64,000 nucleotides of DNA. Origin: Bremerella sp. TYQ1. Its GTDB lineage: Bacteria > Planctomycetota > Planctomycetia > Pirellulales > Pirellulaceae. The notes beneath the pieces are model-generated. The model did not search any database, was not told the origin of the DNA, and worked only from the letters and a program-made list of their open reading frames with translations. Both the position numbers and the translations under genes were made by a program. This document shows positions 1 through 9,562 of the stretch, in pieces; position 1 is the stretch's first letter; every line of letters starts with the position of its first letter. The stretch lies in assembly GCF_020150455.1 (NCBI RefSeq), contig NZ_CP083740.1:5477001-5541000 (forward strand). The letters are read 5' to 3'.

Positions 1-720
1 GATCAGCACCGGCTCGGAAGTGTTCGCCCTACCCTGTCCCATTAGCACGTCCATGGCGTTGTCGGTATTCCCCAGCGTAGCGGAGAGTCCCCACGTTTGC
101 AGATGCGGATTCCATTGACGCAGTCGAGCCAACGCCAGCTCTGTTTGTGTACCTCGTTTCGAACCGAGCAGTTCATGCCATTCATCCACAATCACCAAAC
201 GCAGATCTCGAAGTTTGACTTGCGACTCTGGCTGACTCAGCATCACCGTCAAGCTTTCTGGCGTGGTGACAAGTGCCGTTGGCAAGCGACGCTTCTGACG
301 CGCTCTTGCCGATGACGAGGTATCTCCGGTGCGAATGTCAACCGTCATCGGCAAGTCCATGTCCAACACCGGTCGAGCCAACGAGTCGAACGTATCGCTC
401 GCAAGTGCACGCAGCGGTGTGATCCAGAGAACCCGCATCGGAAACGCAGATTGATTGCCGGTCGGCTTTTTCTGGGCAAGTATTTCAATCAGCGGTCCCA
501 TCCATGCCGCGTATGTTTTACCGGTTCCGGTACTTGCGTGAATCAATCCGCTTTGACCGGCCAAATATGCGTTCCAGGTCTGGCGCTGAAATCGAAACGG
601 TTCGAATCGTTGCGACTGAAACCACGTCGTCACTTCCCGCTTCGCAGCGTCCAGTTTAGCTCGACTGGCAACGGGTTTACGCAGTGTTGTATTGCTTCGC
701 GTGGCGATCGATCCCTCCAT
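1..720 (-). CDS. Ligase-associated DEXH-box helicase (Lhr-like), N-terminal part, cut by window edge
   Basis: The reading frame starts with an ATG at 720 and stays open to base 1, giving 240 residues. Superfamily 2 helicase motifs are visible in order: the Walker A motif ASTGTGKT at residues 62-69, a TPLRALASD motif near 101-109, the DEWH box at 179-182 and an SAT motif at 213-215. The start overlaps the stop of the ligase gene (TAATG), so the two are translationally coupled. The family (Lhr-like helicases found next to an ATP-dependent ligase and a beta-CASP exonuclease) unwinds nucleic acid in a poorly defined bacterial repair pathway. The C-terminal half, with helicase domain 2 and the winged-helix region, lies outside the window. 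Confidence 0.93.
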   Translation of the reverse strand, partial: MEGSIATRSNTTLRKPVASRAKLDAAKREVTTWFQSQRFEPFRFQRQTWNAYLAGQSGLIHASTGTGKTYAAWMGPLIEILAQKKPTGNQSAFPMRVLWITPLRALASDTFDSLARPVLDMDLPMTVDIRTGDTSSSARARQKRRLPTALVTTPESLTVMLSQPESQVKLRDLRLVIVDEWHELLGSKRGTQTELALARLRQWNPHLQTWGLSATLGNTDNAMDVLMGQGRANTSEPVLI

Positions 721-2342
721 TAGCCTACCTCCATGTTGGCCAGCGACTTGATGGCGTCGATGCTGTCGGCTTGATCAATCGGCTTGTCATGCCGCCATCG
801 GCTGATGCGGGGAAAGCGAACCGCAATGCCTGACTTGTGTCGGCTCGATTCGTGGATGCCCTCGAAGGCCAGCTCAAAGACAAGCTCTGGCGTCACCGAA
901 CGAACTGGACCAAACTTCTCGAGGGTATTCTTACGGATGAAACGATCGACCTGGCGAATCTCCTCATCAGTCAAGCCAGAGTAGGCCTTGGCAAAGGGAA
1001 CGAGTTCACCATCTCGCCACGCGGCAAAGGTATAGTCGGTATACAAGTTTGCCCGGCGGCCATGTCCTCTTTGGGCGTAGATCAACACCGCATCGCACAC
1101 GAACGGTTCCGCTTTCCACTTCCACCAAGTGCCTGTCGGGCGACCTACCTCATAAGCAGAATCGAGACGCTTCAGCATCAGGCCTTCTGTGCCATGCTGA
1201 CGACAATCAGCACGCTGCTCCGCCATGTCGGTCCATGTCAAACAATCGACCGTTGGCGAGATAATCAGGCGATCATTGTCACATTCATCGACGATTGCCT
1301 TGAGCCGTTCGCGTCGACCTGCGAGGTCTATACTGCGGATGTCGTTTGCGGCGTCCTCCAGCAGATCGAACGCAATAAAGCGGCATGGAACGTCTTTCAG
1401 TAGCTTCTTGCCGACACGTTTTCGCCCGATCCGTTTTTGCAGTTCCGCGAATGGCAACACCTGATCGTCCGCCCAGGCAACAATCTCGCCGTCGAGAACC
1501 GTTCCGTCGGGAAGTGATGCAATAGCATCGGCCAGTTCAGGAAAACGTTCCAGGATTAGCTCCTCCCCACGCGACCATAAAAACGACTCGCCGCCGCGGC
1601 GAATCGCCTGGGCGCGGATGCCGTCCCACTTCCATTCGGCCAGCCACTGAGATGGTTCGCCTAGCGTGTCTGGTTCGTCTTGTAGCGGATGAGCAAGCAT
1701 GAAAGGATACGGCTTGCTGACGTCTGCCTCACCGTCGTCTTGGCTGACCAGTTCTTGAAAGAATGCTTCGGTCGGATCCCAGTTGCCCATCAGTCGATGA
1801 GCAATCACCGACGTTTCCACACCACTGACTTTTGCGAGGGCACGGATCACAAGTCCCTTCGACACCCCCACACGAAAACCGCCAGTCACGAGTTTGTTGA
1901 ACACAAACCGACTATGCCGCTGCAGTTCGCTCCATGATCCCAATAAGAGCCCTTTGCGTTTCTCTTCTTCCAGCGTAGCCAGCGGCAGCAAACGGTGCTC
2001 CACCCAATAGGCGAGCCCTTCGTCGTCTTCGAGCGAAACCGATTCGGCGGCGTCGCTCGGTTGCGTCGCGGCGACGATCAAAGACATCGTTTCCGCCAGG
2101 TCACCGACCGAATCGTAACAGGCCTCGAATAACCAGTCGTCGATCTCGGCGACTTCTGCCGTCCATTGACGAAGTACCCCGGTCGGAATCAAACGTTTGA
2201 TGCGTTGCCCGCTCAAGAAGTAAACACCCCAAGCCCCATCCGCCGGTTCGCAGTGGCTGAAGTAGTGTACGAGTGCATCGATTTTGGCGTTGGTGCCGGA
2301 TGCTTCGTCAAGCTGGCGATACAGTTCTGCGAATTGCCTCAC
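720..2342 (-). CDS. ATP-dependent DNA ligase of the helicase-exonuclease-ligase cluster
   Basis: The protein has 540 residues. An N-terminal DNA-binding domain (about 1-205) precedes the adenylation domain, whose motif I is WKWDGIR with the predicted AMP-accepting Lys238. A DGEIVAW motif follows about 45 residues later, and the C-terminal OB-fold contains the VELAFE-like and RFPR segments common to these enzymes. It seals nicks using ATP, unlike the NAD-dependent replicative ligase LigA. Its ATG overlaps the exonuclease stop by four bases, and its stop overlaps the helicase start. This three-gene order matches the known ligase-associated repair cluster, so the assignment is firm, although the biological lesion is not established. 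Confidence 0.95.
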   Translation of the reverse strand: MRQFAELYRQLDEASGTNAKIDALVHYFSHCEPADGAWGVYFLSGQRIKRLIPTGVLRQWTAEVAEIDDWLFEACYDSVGDLAETMSLIVAATQPSDAAESVSLEDDEGLAYWVEHRLLPLATLEEEKRKGLLLGSWSELQRHSRFVFNKLVTGGFRVGVSKGLVIRALAKVSGVETSVIAHRLMGNWDPTEAFFQELVSQDDGEADVSKPYPFMLAHPLQDEPDTLGEPSQWLAEWKWDGIRAQAIRRGGESFLWSRGEELILERFPELADAIASLPDGTVLDGEIVAWADDQVLPFAELQKRIGRKRVGKKLLKDVPCRFIAFDLLEDAANDIRSIDLAGRRERLKAIVDECDNDRLIISPTVDCLTWTDMAEQRADCRQHGTEGLMLKRLDSAYEVGRPTGTWWKWKAEPFVCDAVLIYAQRGHGRRANLYTDYTFAAWRDGELVPFAKAYSGLTDEEIRQVDRFIRKNTLEKFGPVRSVTPELVFELAFEGIHESSRHKSGIAVRFPRISRWRHDKPIDQADSIDAIKSLANMEVG

Positions 2343-3394
2343 GCTGAACGATCTCCTTCCTGCCCACTAACGGCCGCCTCGTCGTCTTCGGTATCTGTAT
2401 CGACGGCCATGTCGTCATCTTCTCCGGTGAAAAGCGTGCTGAGTGCATCCGCTTCTAGTCCCTGCTGTTGCAGATACCGTACCATCGGTCCAGTCTGGCC
2501 GTGCGTTAGTAGTACCCTTTCCGCTTGGCTGGCATCAATTGTTTCGATCAATCCGTTCCAGTCGGCATGGTCAGAAACGACAAACCCTCGGTCGACATTG
2601 CGTCGTCGACGATTCCCACGAACCATCATCCAGCCTGACGCAAATGCGGTGGAAGCCTTTTTGAACTTCCGTAGCCAGACCGAACCGAGTGTCGATGGCG
2701 GTGCGACGATCAGGCCTGACGACCAACGATCAGCCGCCCCATCTCTACCGGCATAGTGTGTCTCCGGTAAGGCAATTCCGGTTTCGCGGTAGGCCCGATT
2801 GATCCCTTCGACGGCACCATGGCAGAAGATCGGTCCAATGCTTGCGTCGACTCCGGCAATCAAACGTTGGGCTTTTCCCAATGAATAAGCAAATAGCACC
2901 GACGGACGTCCCTCGGCCGCGTTGTTTCGCCACCATGCATTGATGGAAGCGAAGAGCGTTTCATCTTTCTCCCACCGATAGATTGGCAATCCAAACGTGC
3001 ATTCACTGATCAGCGTATGGCATGCGACCGGTTCGAATTCGCTGCATGTCGCGTCTGATCCGAGCTTGAAGTCCCCCGTAACAACCCACACTTCGCCCCG
3101 ATATTCCAAGCGAACTTGCGATGAACCTAGGACGTGTCCGGCCGGGTGAAGTGAAACGTTCACACCGTTGAGATCGATCGATTCGCCGTAGGCAAGCGTG
3201 TCGATCTGGACATTCTCGCCCAGGCGTTTTCGTAAAACATGCTCGCCCTCCGTGGATGTCAAATAACGTTCGCTGCCGTACCGCGCATGGTCGGAGTGGG
3301 CATGCGTGACAATAGCACGCGATGTTGGACGCCAAGGGTCGATATGGAAATCTCCGGCTCGGCAATACAAACCGGCCTGGGTAACTTCGATCAA
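2339..3394 (-). CDS. Ligase-associated DNA exonuclease (metallo-beta-lactamase/beta-CASP fold)
   Basis: The 351-residue protein carries the metal-binding motif HAHSDH at residues 31-36, the signature of metallo-beta-lactamase nucleases, with further histidines in AGHVLGSSQ, SDHADW and LTHGQTG segments. It belongs to the family of exonucleases found beside an ATP-dependent ligase and an Lhr-like helicase. The start codon is TTG at 3394: an AAGGAG ribosome binding site sits five bases upstream, and no in-frame ATG competes. The extreme C-terminus is very acidic (runs of Asp and Glu), which may be a disordered tail. It is the first gene of the minus-strand repair operon and diverges from the radical SAM gene. 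Confidence 0.93.
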   Translation of the reverse strand: MIEVTQAGLYCRAGDFHIDPWRPTSRAIVTHAHSDHARYGSERYLTSTEGEHVLRKRLGENVQIDTLAYGESIDLNGVNVSLHPAGHVLGSSQVRLEYRGEVWVVTGDFKLGSDATCSEFEPVACHTLISECTFGLPIYRWEKDETLFASINAWWRNNAAEGRPSVLFAYSLGKAQRLIAGVDASIGPIFCHGAVEGINRAYRETGIALPETHYAGRDGAADRWSSGLIVAPPSTLGSVWLRKFKKASTAFASGWMMVRGNRRRRNVDRGFVVSDHADWNGLIETIDASQAERVLLTHGQTGPMVRYLQQQGLEADALSTLFTGEDDDMAVDTDTEDDEAAVSGQEGDRSA

Positions 3395-3399
3395 AACAT

Positions 3400-3405
3400 C
3401 TCCTT
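3400..3405 (-). promoter_or_regulatory. Ribosome binding site deciding a TTG start
   Basis: On the minus strand AAGGAG lies five bases before the TTG at 3394. It supports this unusual start for the exonuclease gene. An ATG at 3399-3397 is out of frame and meets a stop immediately. Confidence 0.7.
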
Positions 3406-3420
3406 ACTGCAGATTACCGT

Positions 3421-3456
3421 TTAACCGTGTTACCGAAAAAAAGCTCGTGCGGTTAA
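3421..3456. promoter_or_regulatory. Inverted repeat between the divergent repair operons, candidate operator
   Basis: The arms TTAACCG (3421-3427) and CGGTTAA (3450-3456) are exact reverse complements separated by 22 bases. The repeat sits in the 88-base space between the start codons of the exonuclease and the radical SAM gene, where a shared regulator could act. It is only seven bases per arm, so chance occurrence is possible. Confidence 0.35.
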
Positions 3457-3471
3457 CAGCCCACAGGAAAT

Positions 3472-3477
3472 AAGGAG
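3472..3477 (+). promoter_or_regulatory. Ribosome binding site of the radical SAM gene
   Basis: AAGGAG lies five bases before the ATG at 3483. The same motif and spacing are used by the divergent exonuclease gene. Confidence 0.7.
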
Positions 3478-3482
3478 CCTCA

Positions 3483-4732
<1,250 letters not shown>

Positions 4733-4733
<1 letters not shown>

Positions 4734-6136
4734 TGCAGTCGAGACATGTCGAGTCGTTTGAAGACTGGCGGAATCAGGCCCGGCAGTTGATTGCCGCCGA
4801 GATTTCGCCGCGGGAAGTCTGCTTTCGAGAAAACAGTTCTCAGGCCGAACTATTCGGAGCCACCAACACTCCGCAGGAAAAGTTACCGGCCGCACGCCCA
4901 TTTCGTGTCGATCGAAAATTCATGCAGTTGGCCGATCGTGTGGTATGCCACCGCGATGTTGATCGGTACGACTTGCTATATCGAATCTTGTGGCGGTTGA
5001 CGCATGGCGAGCCTAAGTTAATGCAGGTCACCGTCGACGACGACATTTATCGTGCTTCGATGATGGAAAAAGCAGTCCGCCGCGATGCCCATAAGATGAA
5101 AGCGTTCGTCCGCTTCTGCCAGGTGGAAACCGAGTCCGACCGCGAAAAGTACGTGGCCTGGCATGAACCAGACCACAAAGTGCTGAGGCTCATCGCCCCG
5201 TTTTTTGCCCGCCGATTTCGTGGCATGGATTGGACAATCTTAACTCCTGATGAATCCGTTAGCTGGGATGGCAAGCAGTTTGCCTGGGGGCCAGGCGTGC
5301 CAATGTCGCAGCGTCCTCGCGCTGATTCGCTAGAAGAGTTGTGGAAAACTTACTACGCATCGATCTTCAATCCGGCTCGCTTAAAAACGAAAGCGATGAA
5401 AGCCGAAATGCCGGTTCGATATTGGAAGACGCTTCCCGAAGCGGAACTGATCGACGATTTGATCCGGAAGGCGAATACTCGCACCGAATCGATGATTTCG
5501 CATCGCGAAGGTGTGGCATTTACGGCCGAGCGCTACCTGCCGGAGGATTTGACCGTGGAGTCATTCCAAGCAGGACTTGCCCAATGCGATGCGTGCTCGT
5601 TATGCGAACATGCAACTCAGGTCATCGCCGGGGAAGGGCCAGTTCCCAGTCGTTTGGTCCTTGTAGGTGAACAGCCAGGCGATCAGGAAGATCTCGTGGG
5701 ACGTCCCTTTATAGGTCCGGCTGGTCAGATTTTGAATCAAGCGTTACAGGATGCAGGCATTCGTCGAGACGAGGTGTACCTGACCAATGCGGTGAAGCAT
5801 TTCAAATTTGAAGAACGGGGTAAGCAGCGACTTCACAAGCGACCCAACGTCAGTGAGGTAACGGCCTGTCACCCTTGGCTTCAGGCCGAATTTCTATTGA
5901 CGGTTCCCCGTGTGGTTGTGTGCCTTGGATCGACGGCGGCTCAAGCCGTGCTCGGACGTGGCTTCAAGATTCAAACCAGCCGTGGGCAATTCTTTTCCGG
6001 GCCTCACGATTGCGAGGCGATCGCGACCTATCATCCGTCGGCCGCACTTCGTGTGCGTGACGTGAAGCGGAAGGAGGAGATCATCCGGCATTTGACAGAA
6101 GACTTGCGTCGCGCGGCCGAGAAAGCCAAGGCATAG
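4733..6136 (+). CDS. DUF4130 domain fused to UdgX-type uracil-DNA glycosylase
   Basis: The 467-residue protein has two parts. Residues 1 to about 255 match the DUF4130 family that accompanies the radical SAM protein. Residues from about 275 form a family 4-like uracil-DNA glycosylase with motif GEQPGDQED (312-320), NAVKHFKF (352-359), and HPSAALR (434-440). Cys285, Cys288, Cys379 and Cys397 are placed to bind an iron-sulfur cluster. The segment GKQRLHKRP (363-371) corresponds to the R-loop unique to UdgX, whose histidine (here His368) forms a covalent link with uracil-containing DNA. That makes this a suicide uracil-capturing protein rather than an ordinary glycosylase. It is one base overlapped with the radical SAM gene. 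Confidence 0.92.
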
Positions 6137-6195
6137 AAAATGCTGGTGAATGGATTGGGAGCTTTACGGTTAGCAGGCCTGAAAGACGAAGAACC

Positions 6196-6621
6196 ATGAC
6201 TCACACCCCTCGCATTTTGATTGTCGTAGGCTCGCCTGATAGCGATGTCGCTCGGACGGCGTCGCACCGTCGTGCATTACGTATTCTGTCCAATCTTCCG
6301 CCTGGTATGCGTTGCGAAGTAATCTTTCTCGACGTCTTGCCGGACGGCCGCTTTGCGTTTCCGGAATACCTCAGCCCATGGAATACGGCCATCGAGGAAA
6401 CATTCTCGCGCTGGGAAGCAACGGAAATGCTGACTGGGATCCGGCTTGATTTCGCACTGCCAATGCTTGAGGGGCGAAGCCGATCGCCGAGCGTCGAGCG
6501 GATTCTGCAAGATCTCAATATCACCCCGCTGGCCGAGATCGCGTCTGCCTCGCGGAGCCATCTCGATACCGACGCCCTGCCGACGGCGTGGGAACAACTG
6601 AGCCAGATATCTGTGAACTAA
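6196..6621 (+). CDS. Hypothetical protein, unrecognised
   Basis: The frame encodes 141 residues and starts 59 bases after the UdgX gene. I do not recognise a family. The N-terminus (RILIVVGSPDSD) looks like the first beta strand and loop of a Rossmann-like or flavodoxin-like fold, and a further strand is predicted around CEVIFLDVL. No signal peptide, membrane segment or metal motif is visible. Position downstream of the repair genes could mean co-transcription, but no functional link can be shown. Confidence 0.55.
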   Translation: MTHTPRILIVVGSPDSDVARTASHRRALRILSNLPPGMRCEVIFLDVLPDGRFAFPEYLSPWNTAIEETFSRWEATEMLTGIRLDFALPMLEGRSRSPSVERILQDLNITPLAEIASASRSHLDTDALPTAWEQLSQISVN

Positions 6622-6859
6622 TAGCCGATTCGGAGACCCGCAGCGGTATCGTTATTTCAGGGGGAACGCGCCAAGCTTCCAGGCGTTTGGCGAGGTATCC
6701 CAAGCGGCAATTCGACTTTTCTTATGATTTGCCCGGTACTTACAATCTTAACGTGGGTTTAACAGTAGACCGCTCGGCGTTTTCGTCGCCGCTGATCGAC
6801 TGTTGTTCACCCGATACTGGTCCGCTGGAGTGCGGCCAGGCTTTGTTGTAAGTGCGTGT

Positions 6860-7579
6860 ATGGAATTCCTTGAAGTCCCCCTTTTCGATACGGACATTTT
6901 CAAGCTACTTGTCCGGTTTGCGATCAACTTGTTGTTCCTCACGTTGATTGTGGTGTTCGGGATCTATCCCAGCCAACGGCGCCGCGAGTTCGCGTTCACG
7001 GCGGTCATGCTTAACATCGTCGTCTTTTTCATCTGCTTCACGATGAAGAAGCTAGAGCTCGACTTGGGGTTGGCGTTGGGCCTCTTTGCCGTCTTTGGCG
7101 TACTGCGTTATCGAACCGACGCGATTCGTCCGAAAGAAATGACTTACTTGTTCATCGTCATTGGAATCGCGGTGATCAACTCGCTGGCAAACAAAAAGAC
7201 CAGCTATGCCGAAGTCGCTTTGGTCAACTCGGTGATCTTCGCAACAACCATGCTGAAAGAACGCGTTGTTGGCGCGAATGGCAACGGAAAGAAGGAACCA
7301 CCGGAGAACGGCGAGGAACCTGGCAGCGGAAAATCGAACGGCGGAAATGGTAATGGAAAGCAGAGCAAGAAGGAAAAGCTCTCGAAGTACACGCTGGAAT
7401 ACGACCGTTTGCAATGGCTCGGCGACGATCACCGAGAGGCACTTTTGGCCGATCTGCGCGAGCGGACTGGACTGGACGTCATTGACTTTGAGATCAAGAA
7501 CATCGATCTCCCCAACGGCAAAGCGACGCTCACTATTTGGACGCCGCCGAGCCCTTCGCCACCGAAAGAGAATCCATAA
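6860..7579 (+). CDS. DUF4956 family membrane protein
   Basis: The chosen ATG gives 239 residues; an in-frame ATG at 6803 would add 19 residues of unlikely composition. Hydrophobic segments lie near residues 14-38, 46-62, 68-84 and 96-112, so the N-terminal half is a four-helix membrane domain. It contains the FAVFGVLRYRTDAI segment typical of DUF4956 proteins. A Gly/Asn/Lys-rich linker (about 145-175) leads to a soluble C-terminal domain with the pattern DVIDFEIKNIDLPNGKATLT. In other bacteria DUF4956 genes sit beside a VTC-domain polyphosphate polymerase and CotH. CotH follows here, but no VTC gene is present. No convincing ribosome binding site was found. Confidence 0.85.
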   Translation: MEFLEVPLFDTDIFKLLVRFAINLLFLTLIVVFGIYPSQRRREFAFTAVMLNIVVFFICFTMKKLELDLGLALGLFAVFGVLRYRTDAIRPKEMTYLFIVIGIAVINSLANKKTSYAEVALVNSVIFATTMLKERVVGANGNGKKEPPENGEEPGSGKSNGGNGNGKQSKKEKLSKYTLEYDRLQWLGDDHREALLADLRERTGLDVIDFEIKNIDLPNGKATLTIWTPPSPSPPKENP

Positions 7580-7653
7580 CCCAAGGTAAGCGTTTGACCG
7601 AGTGATGCTCGGCGAACTCACCACTTTTCGCGAATTCTATCGAAAGTTTCACG

Positions 7654-9486
7654 ATGACACGTACCCTTCGTTGGGCCATTCCCGGCATCTTACTTCTCAT
7701 TCCTGCGGCGTTTGTCATCGCCCAGCCGCCTGAGGGTTTTCGTGGCCCAGGCGGACCAGGTGGTCCTGGAGGACCGCGAGGCTTCGGACCACCTGGGAGT
7801 AGCGAAGATCGTAAGCTAGTCGAAAAATTCGATCAGGACGAAAACGGCTGGCTCGACCAGAAGGAACGTGTCCCGGCACGTGCCGAAGCGAAGTCAGAAG
7901 GGGAACGCCGTGGCGGTTTTGGACCTCCGGGAGGTCGTCGCGGCCGTGGCGGTAATCGTCCTGCCCCACAGCCAGGACCGAAGGTGAGCCCAAGCGATGT
8001 CGCAACCAACACCAAAGCAGGTCTCTACGATGCGAACGTCGTGCGAACGCTTTTCTTCGAGTTTGAAAACGAAGATTGGGAAAAGGAACTGGAAGATTTC
8101 CATGGCACCGACGTCGATGTTCCCGCAACATTGACCGTGGATGGAAAGACGTACGAAAACGTCGGGATGCGATTCCGCGGCATGTCTTCCTATGGCATGG
8201 TGCCGACCGGCTACAAACGCTCTTTCAATGTTTCCATCGACATGGCCGACGACGATCAACGTTTGTACGGTTATAAAACGCTGAACCTTCTCAACTGTGC
8301 TGGCGATGCGTCTTTCATGAGTACGGTTCTCTACTCGAAGATTGCCAGCGACTACATCCCCGTGCCGAAAGCCAACCATGTCCAAGTGGTGATCAATGGC
8401 GAAAGCTGGGGCGTGTATGCCAACGTTCAGCAATACGACAAGACCTTCATCTCCGAGCACTTTGATCCCTCGAAGGGGACGCGCTGGAAAGTCAGCGGCA
8501 GTCCTGCCGGCGACGGTGGACTACGTTACATGGGCGAAGAGCTTGAACCGTACAAGGCTCGTTACGACATGAAGTCGAACGACGGCAACAAAGCCTGGAA
8601 AGCTTTGGTCGACCTGTGTCGCACATTGAATGAAACACCGCTCGATCAATTGGAAAAAGAATTGGAACCGATGCTCGATATCGACGAGGCTCTTAAGTTC
8701 CTCGCCATTGACGTGGCATTGGTCAATAGCGACGGCTATTGGACACGAGCAAGCGACTATTACCTGTTTCTCGATCACGAAAAACGATTCCATTTGATTC
8801 CCCACGACATGAACGAAGCCTTCCAAGGGGGCCGTGGTGGAAGTCGCGGACCAGGCGGGCCACCTCCGGGGATGGGCGATCGCGGTCCGCGGGATCGTGG
8901 ACGGGGAGAAGGGGATCGTGACGAACGAGATCGTCCCCGATTCGATCCGCGCGAGCGGGGACCTGACGATGGCGAACGTGCCGAACGTGGTCCACGTCCA
9001 GAGGGCGAAGGCCCAGGTGGATTCTTCCCTGGTTTCTTCGGGCCACCTCCCGGAGCGGAAGGAGAACGAGGACAAGGGCCCGGCGGCCCACGTCGCGGGC
9101 CAGGCGGTTTCGGTGGTCCCGGCGGACCGGGTCATGGCGGAGCGGATCTCGATCCACTCGTGTCGATCGACAATCCCCGTATGGCACTTCGCAACAAGCT
9201 GTTGGCGATACCAAGCCTGCGTGCCAAGTACCTTGGCTATGTGCGAGAAATCGCAGAGAAATCGCTGGCCCCTGAAAAAATCGACGCCATCGTCCAGCAG
9301 CATGCGAAACAAATTGAAGCGATTGTCGCCAGCGACACACGCAAGCTGGAATCGACCGAAGCGTTCTTGCAAACGACTTCCATGGATGCAAACGCCAAAG
9401 CGGATGCTGCTTCGCTACGTAAATTTTGCGAAGAGCGTCGCGACTACTTGCTGAACTACCAAGATCCTCAGGCCAGCAAGCGTTAA
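7654..9486 (+). CDS. CotH family protein kinase-like secreted protein
   Basis: The 610-residue protein begins with a signal peptide (about 1-23). An EF-hand-like calcium loop, DQDENGWLDQKE, lies near residues 66-77. The CotH domain spans about 130-600, with KTLNLLN, INGESWGVYANVQQYDK and the PHDMNE segment that supplies metal-binding residues in this atypical kinase fold. Directly after PHDMNE there is an insertion of roughly 105 residues (about 392-497) rich in Gly, Pro, Arg and Asp that has repeated PGG and RGP units. Gly/Pro-rich sequence also follows the signal peptide. It lies 74 bases downstream of the DUF4956 gene, a known pairing. The substrate is unknown. Confidence 0.88.
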   Translation: MTRTLRWAIPGILLLIPAAFVIAQPPEGFRGPGGPGGPGGPRGFGPPGSSEDRKLVEKFDQDENGWLDQKERVPARAEAKSEGERRGGFGPPGGRRGRGGNRPAPQPGPKVSPSDVATNTKAGLYDANVVRTLFFEFENEDWEKELEDFHGTDVDVPATLTVDGKTYENVGMRFRGMSSYGMVPTGYKRSFNVSIDMADDDQRLYGYKTLNLLNCAGDASFMSTVLYSKIASDYIPVPKANHVQVVINGESWGVYANVQQYDKTFISEHFDPSKGTRWKVSGSPAGDGGLRYMGEELEPYKARYDMKSNDGNKAWKALVDLCRTLNETPLDQLEKELEPMLDIDEALKFLAIDVALVNSDGYWTRASDYYLFLDHEKRFHLIPHDMNEAFQGGRGGSRGPGGPPPGMGDRGPRDRGRGEGDRDERDRPRFDPRERGPDDGERAERGPRPEGEGPGGFFPGFFGPPPGAEGERGQGPGGPRRGPGGFGGPGGPGHGGADLDPLVSIDNPRMALRNKLLAIPSLRAKYLGYVREIAEKSLAPEKIDAIVQQHAKQIEAIVASDTRKLESTEAFLQTTSMDANAKADAASLRKFCEERRDYLLNYQDPQASKR

Positions 9487-9525
9487 CGCCAATCGTTATT
9501 ACAAGTAACCGTCAAGCAACCAACG

Positions 9526-9562
9526 AAAGCCGCGGGACTAAGATGCATCCTGCGGCTTTTTT
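9526..9562 (+). terminator. Intrinsic terminator of the cotH-like gene
   Basis: AAAGCCGC (9526-9533) pairs with GCGGCTTT (9552-9559), and inner GGA/TCC bases extend the stem; six thymines run from 9557 to 9562. The right arm lies inside the 3' end of the convergent gene, so the structure is shared with coding sequence. Confidence 0.65.

Noticed and set aside
837..1403. Plus-strand frame of 188 codons opposite the ligase gene
   Set aside because: It lies wholly inside a clear ATP-dependent ligase on the other strand and has no family resemblance.
6588..6851. Small frame between the orphan gene and DUF4956
   Set aside because: Composition and lack of any family pattern or ribosome site suggest a chance frame in the intergenic region; a longer plus-strand gene follows with clear family features.
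7594..7613. Five-base stem CCGAG/CTCGG before the cotH-like gene
   Set aside because: Too short and without a T-run; not distinguishable from chance in GC-rich DNA.
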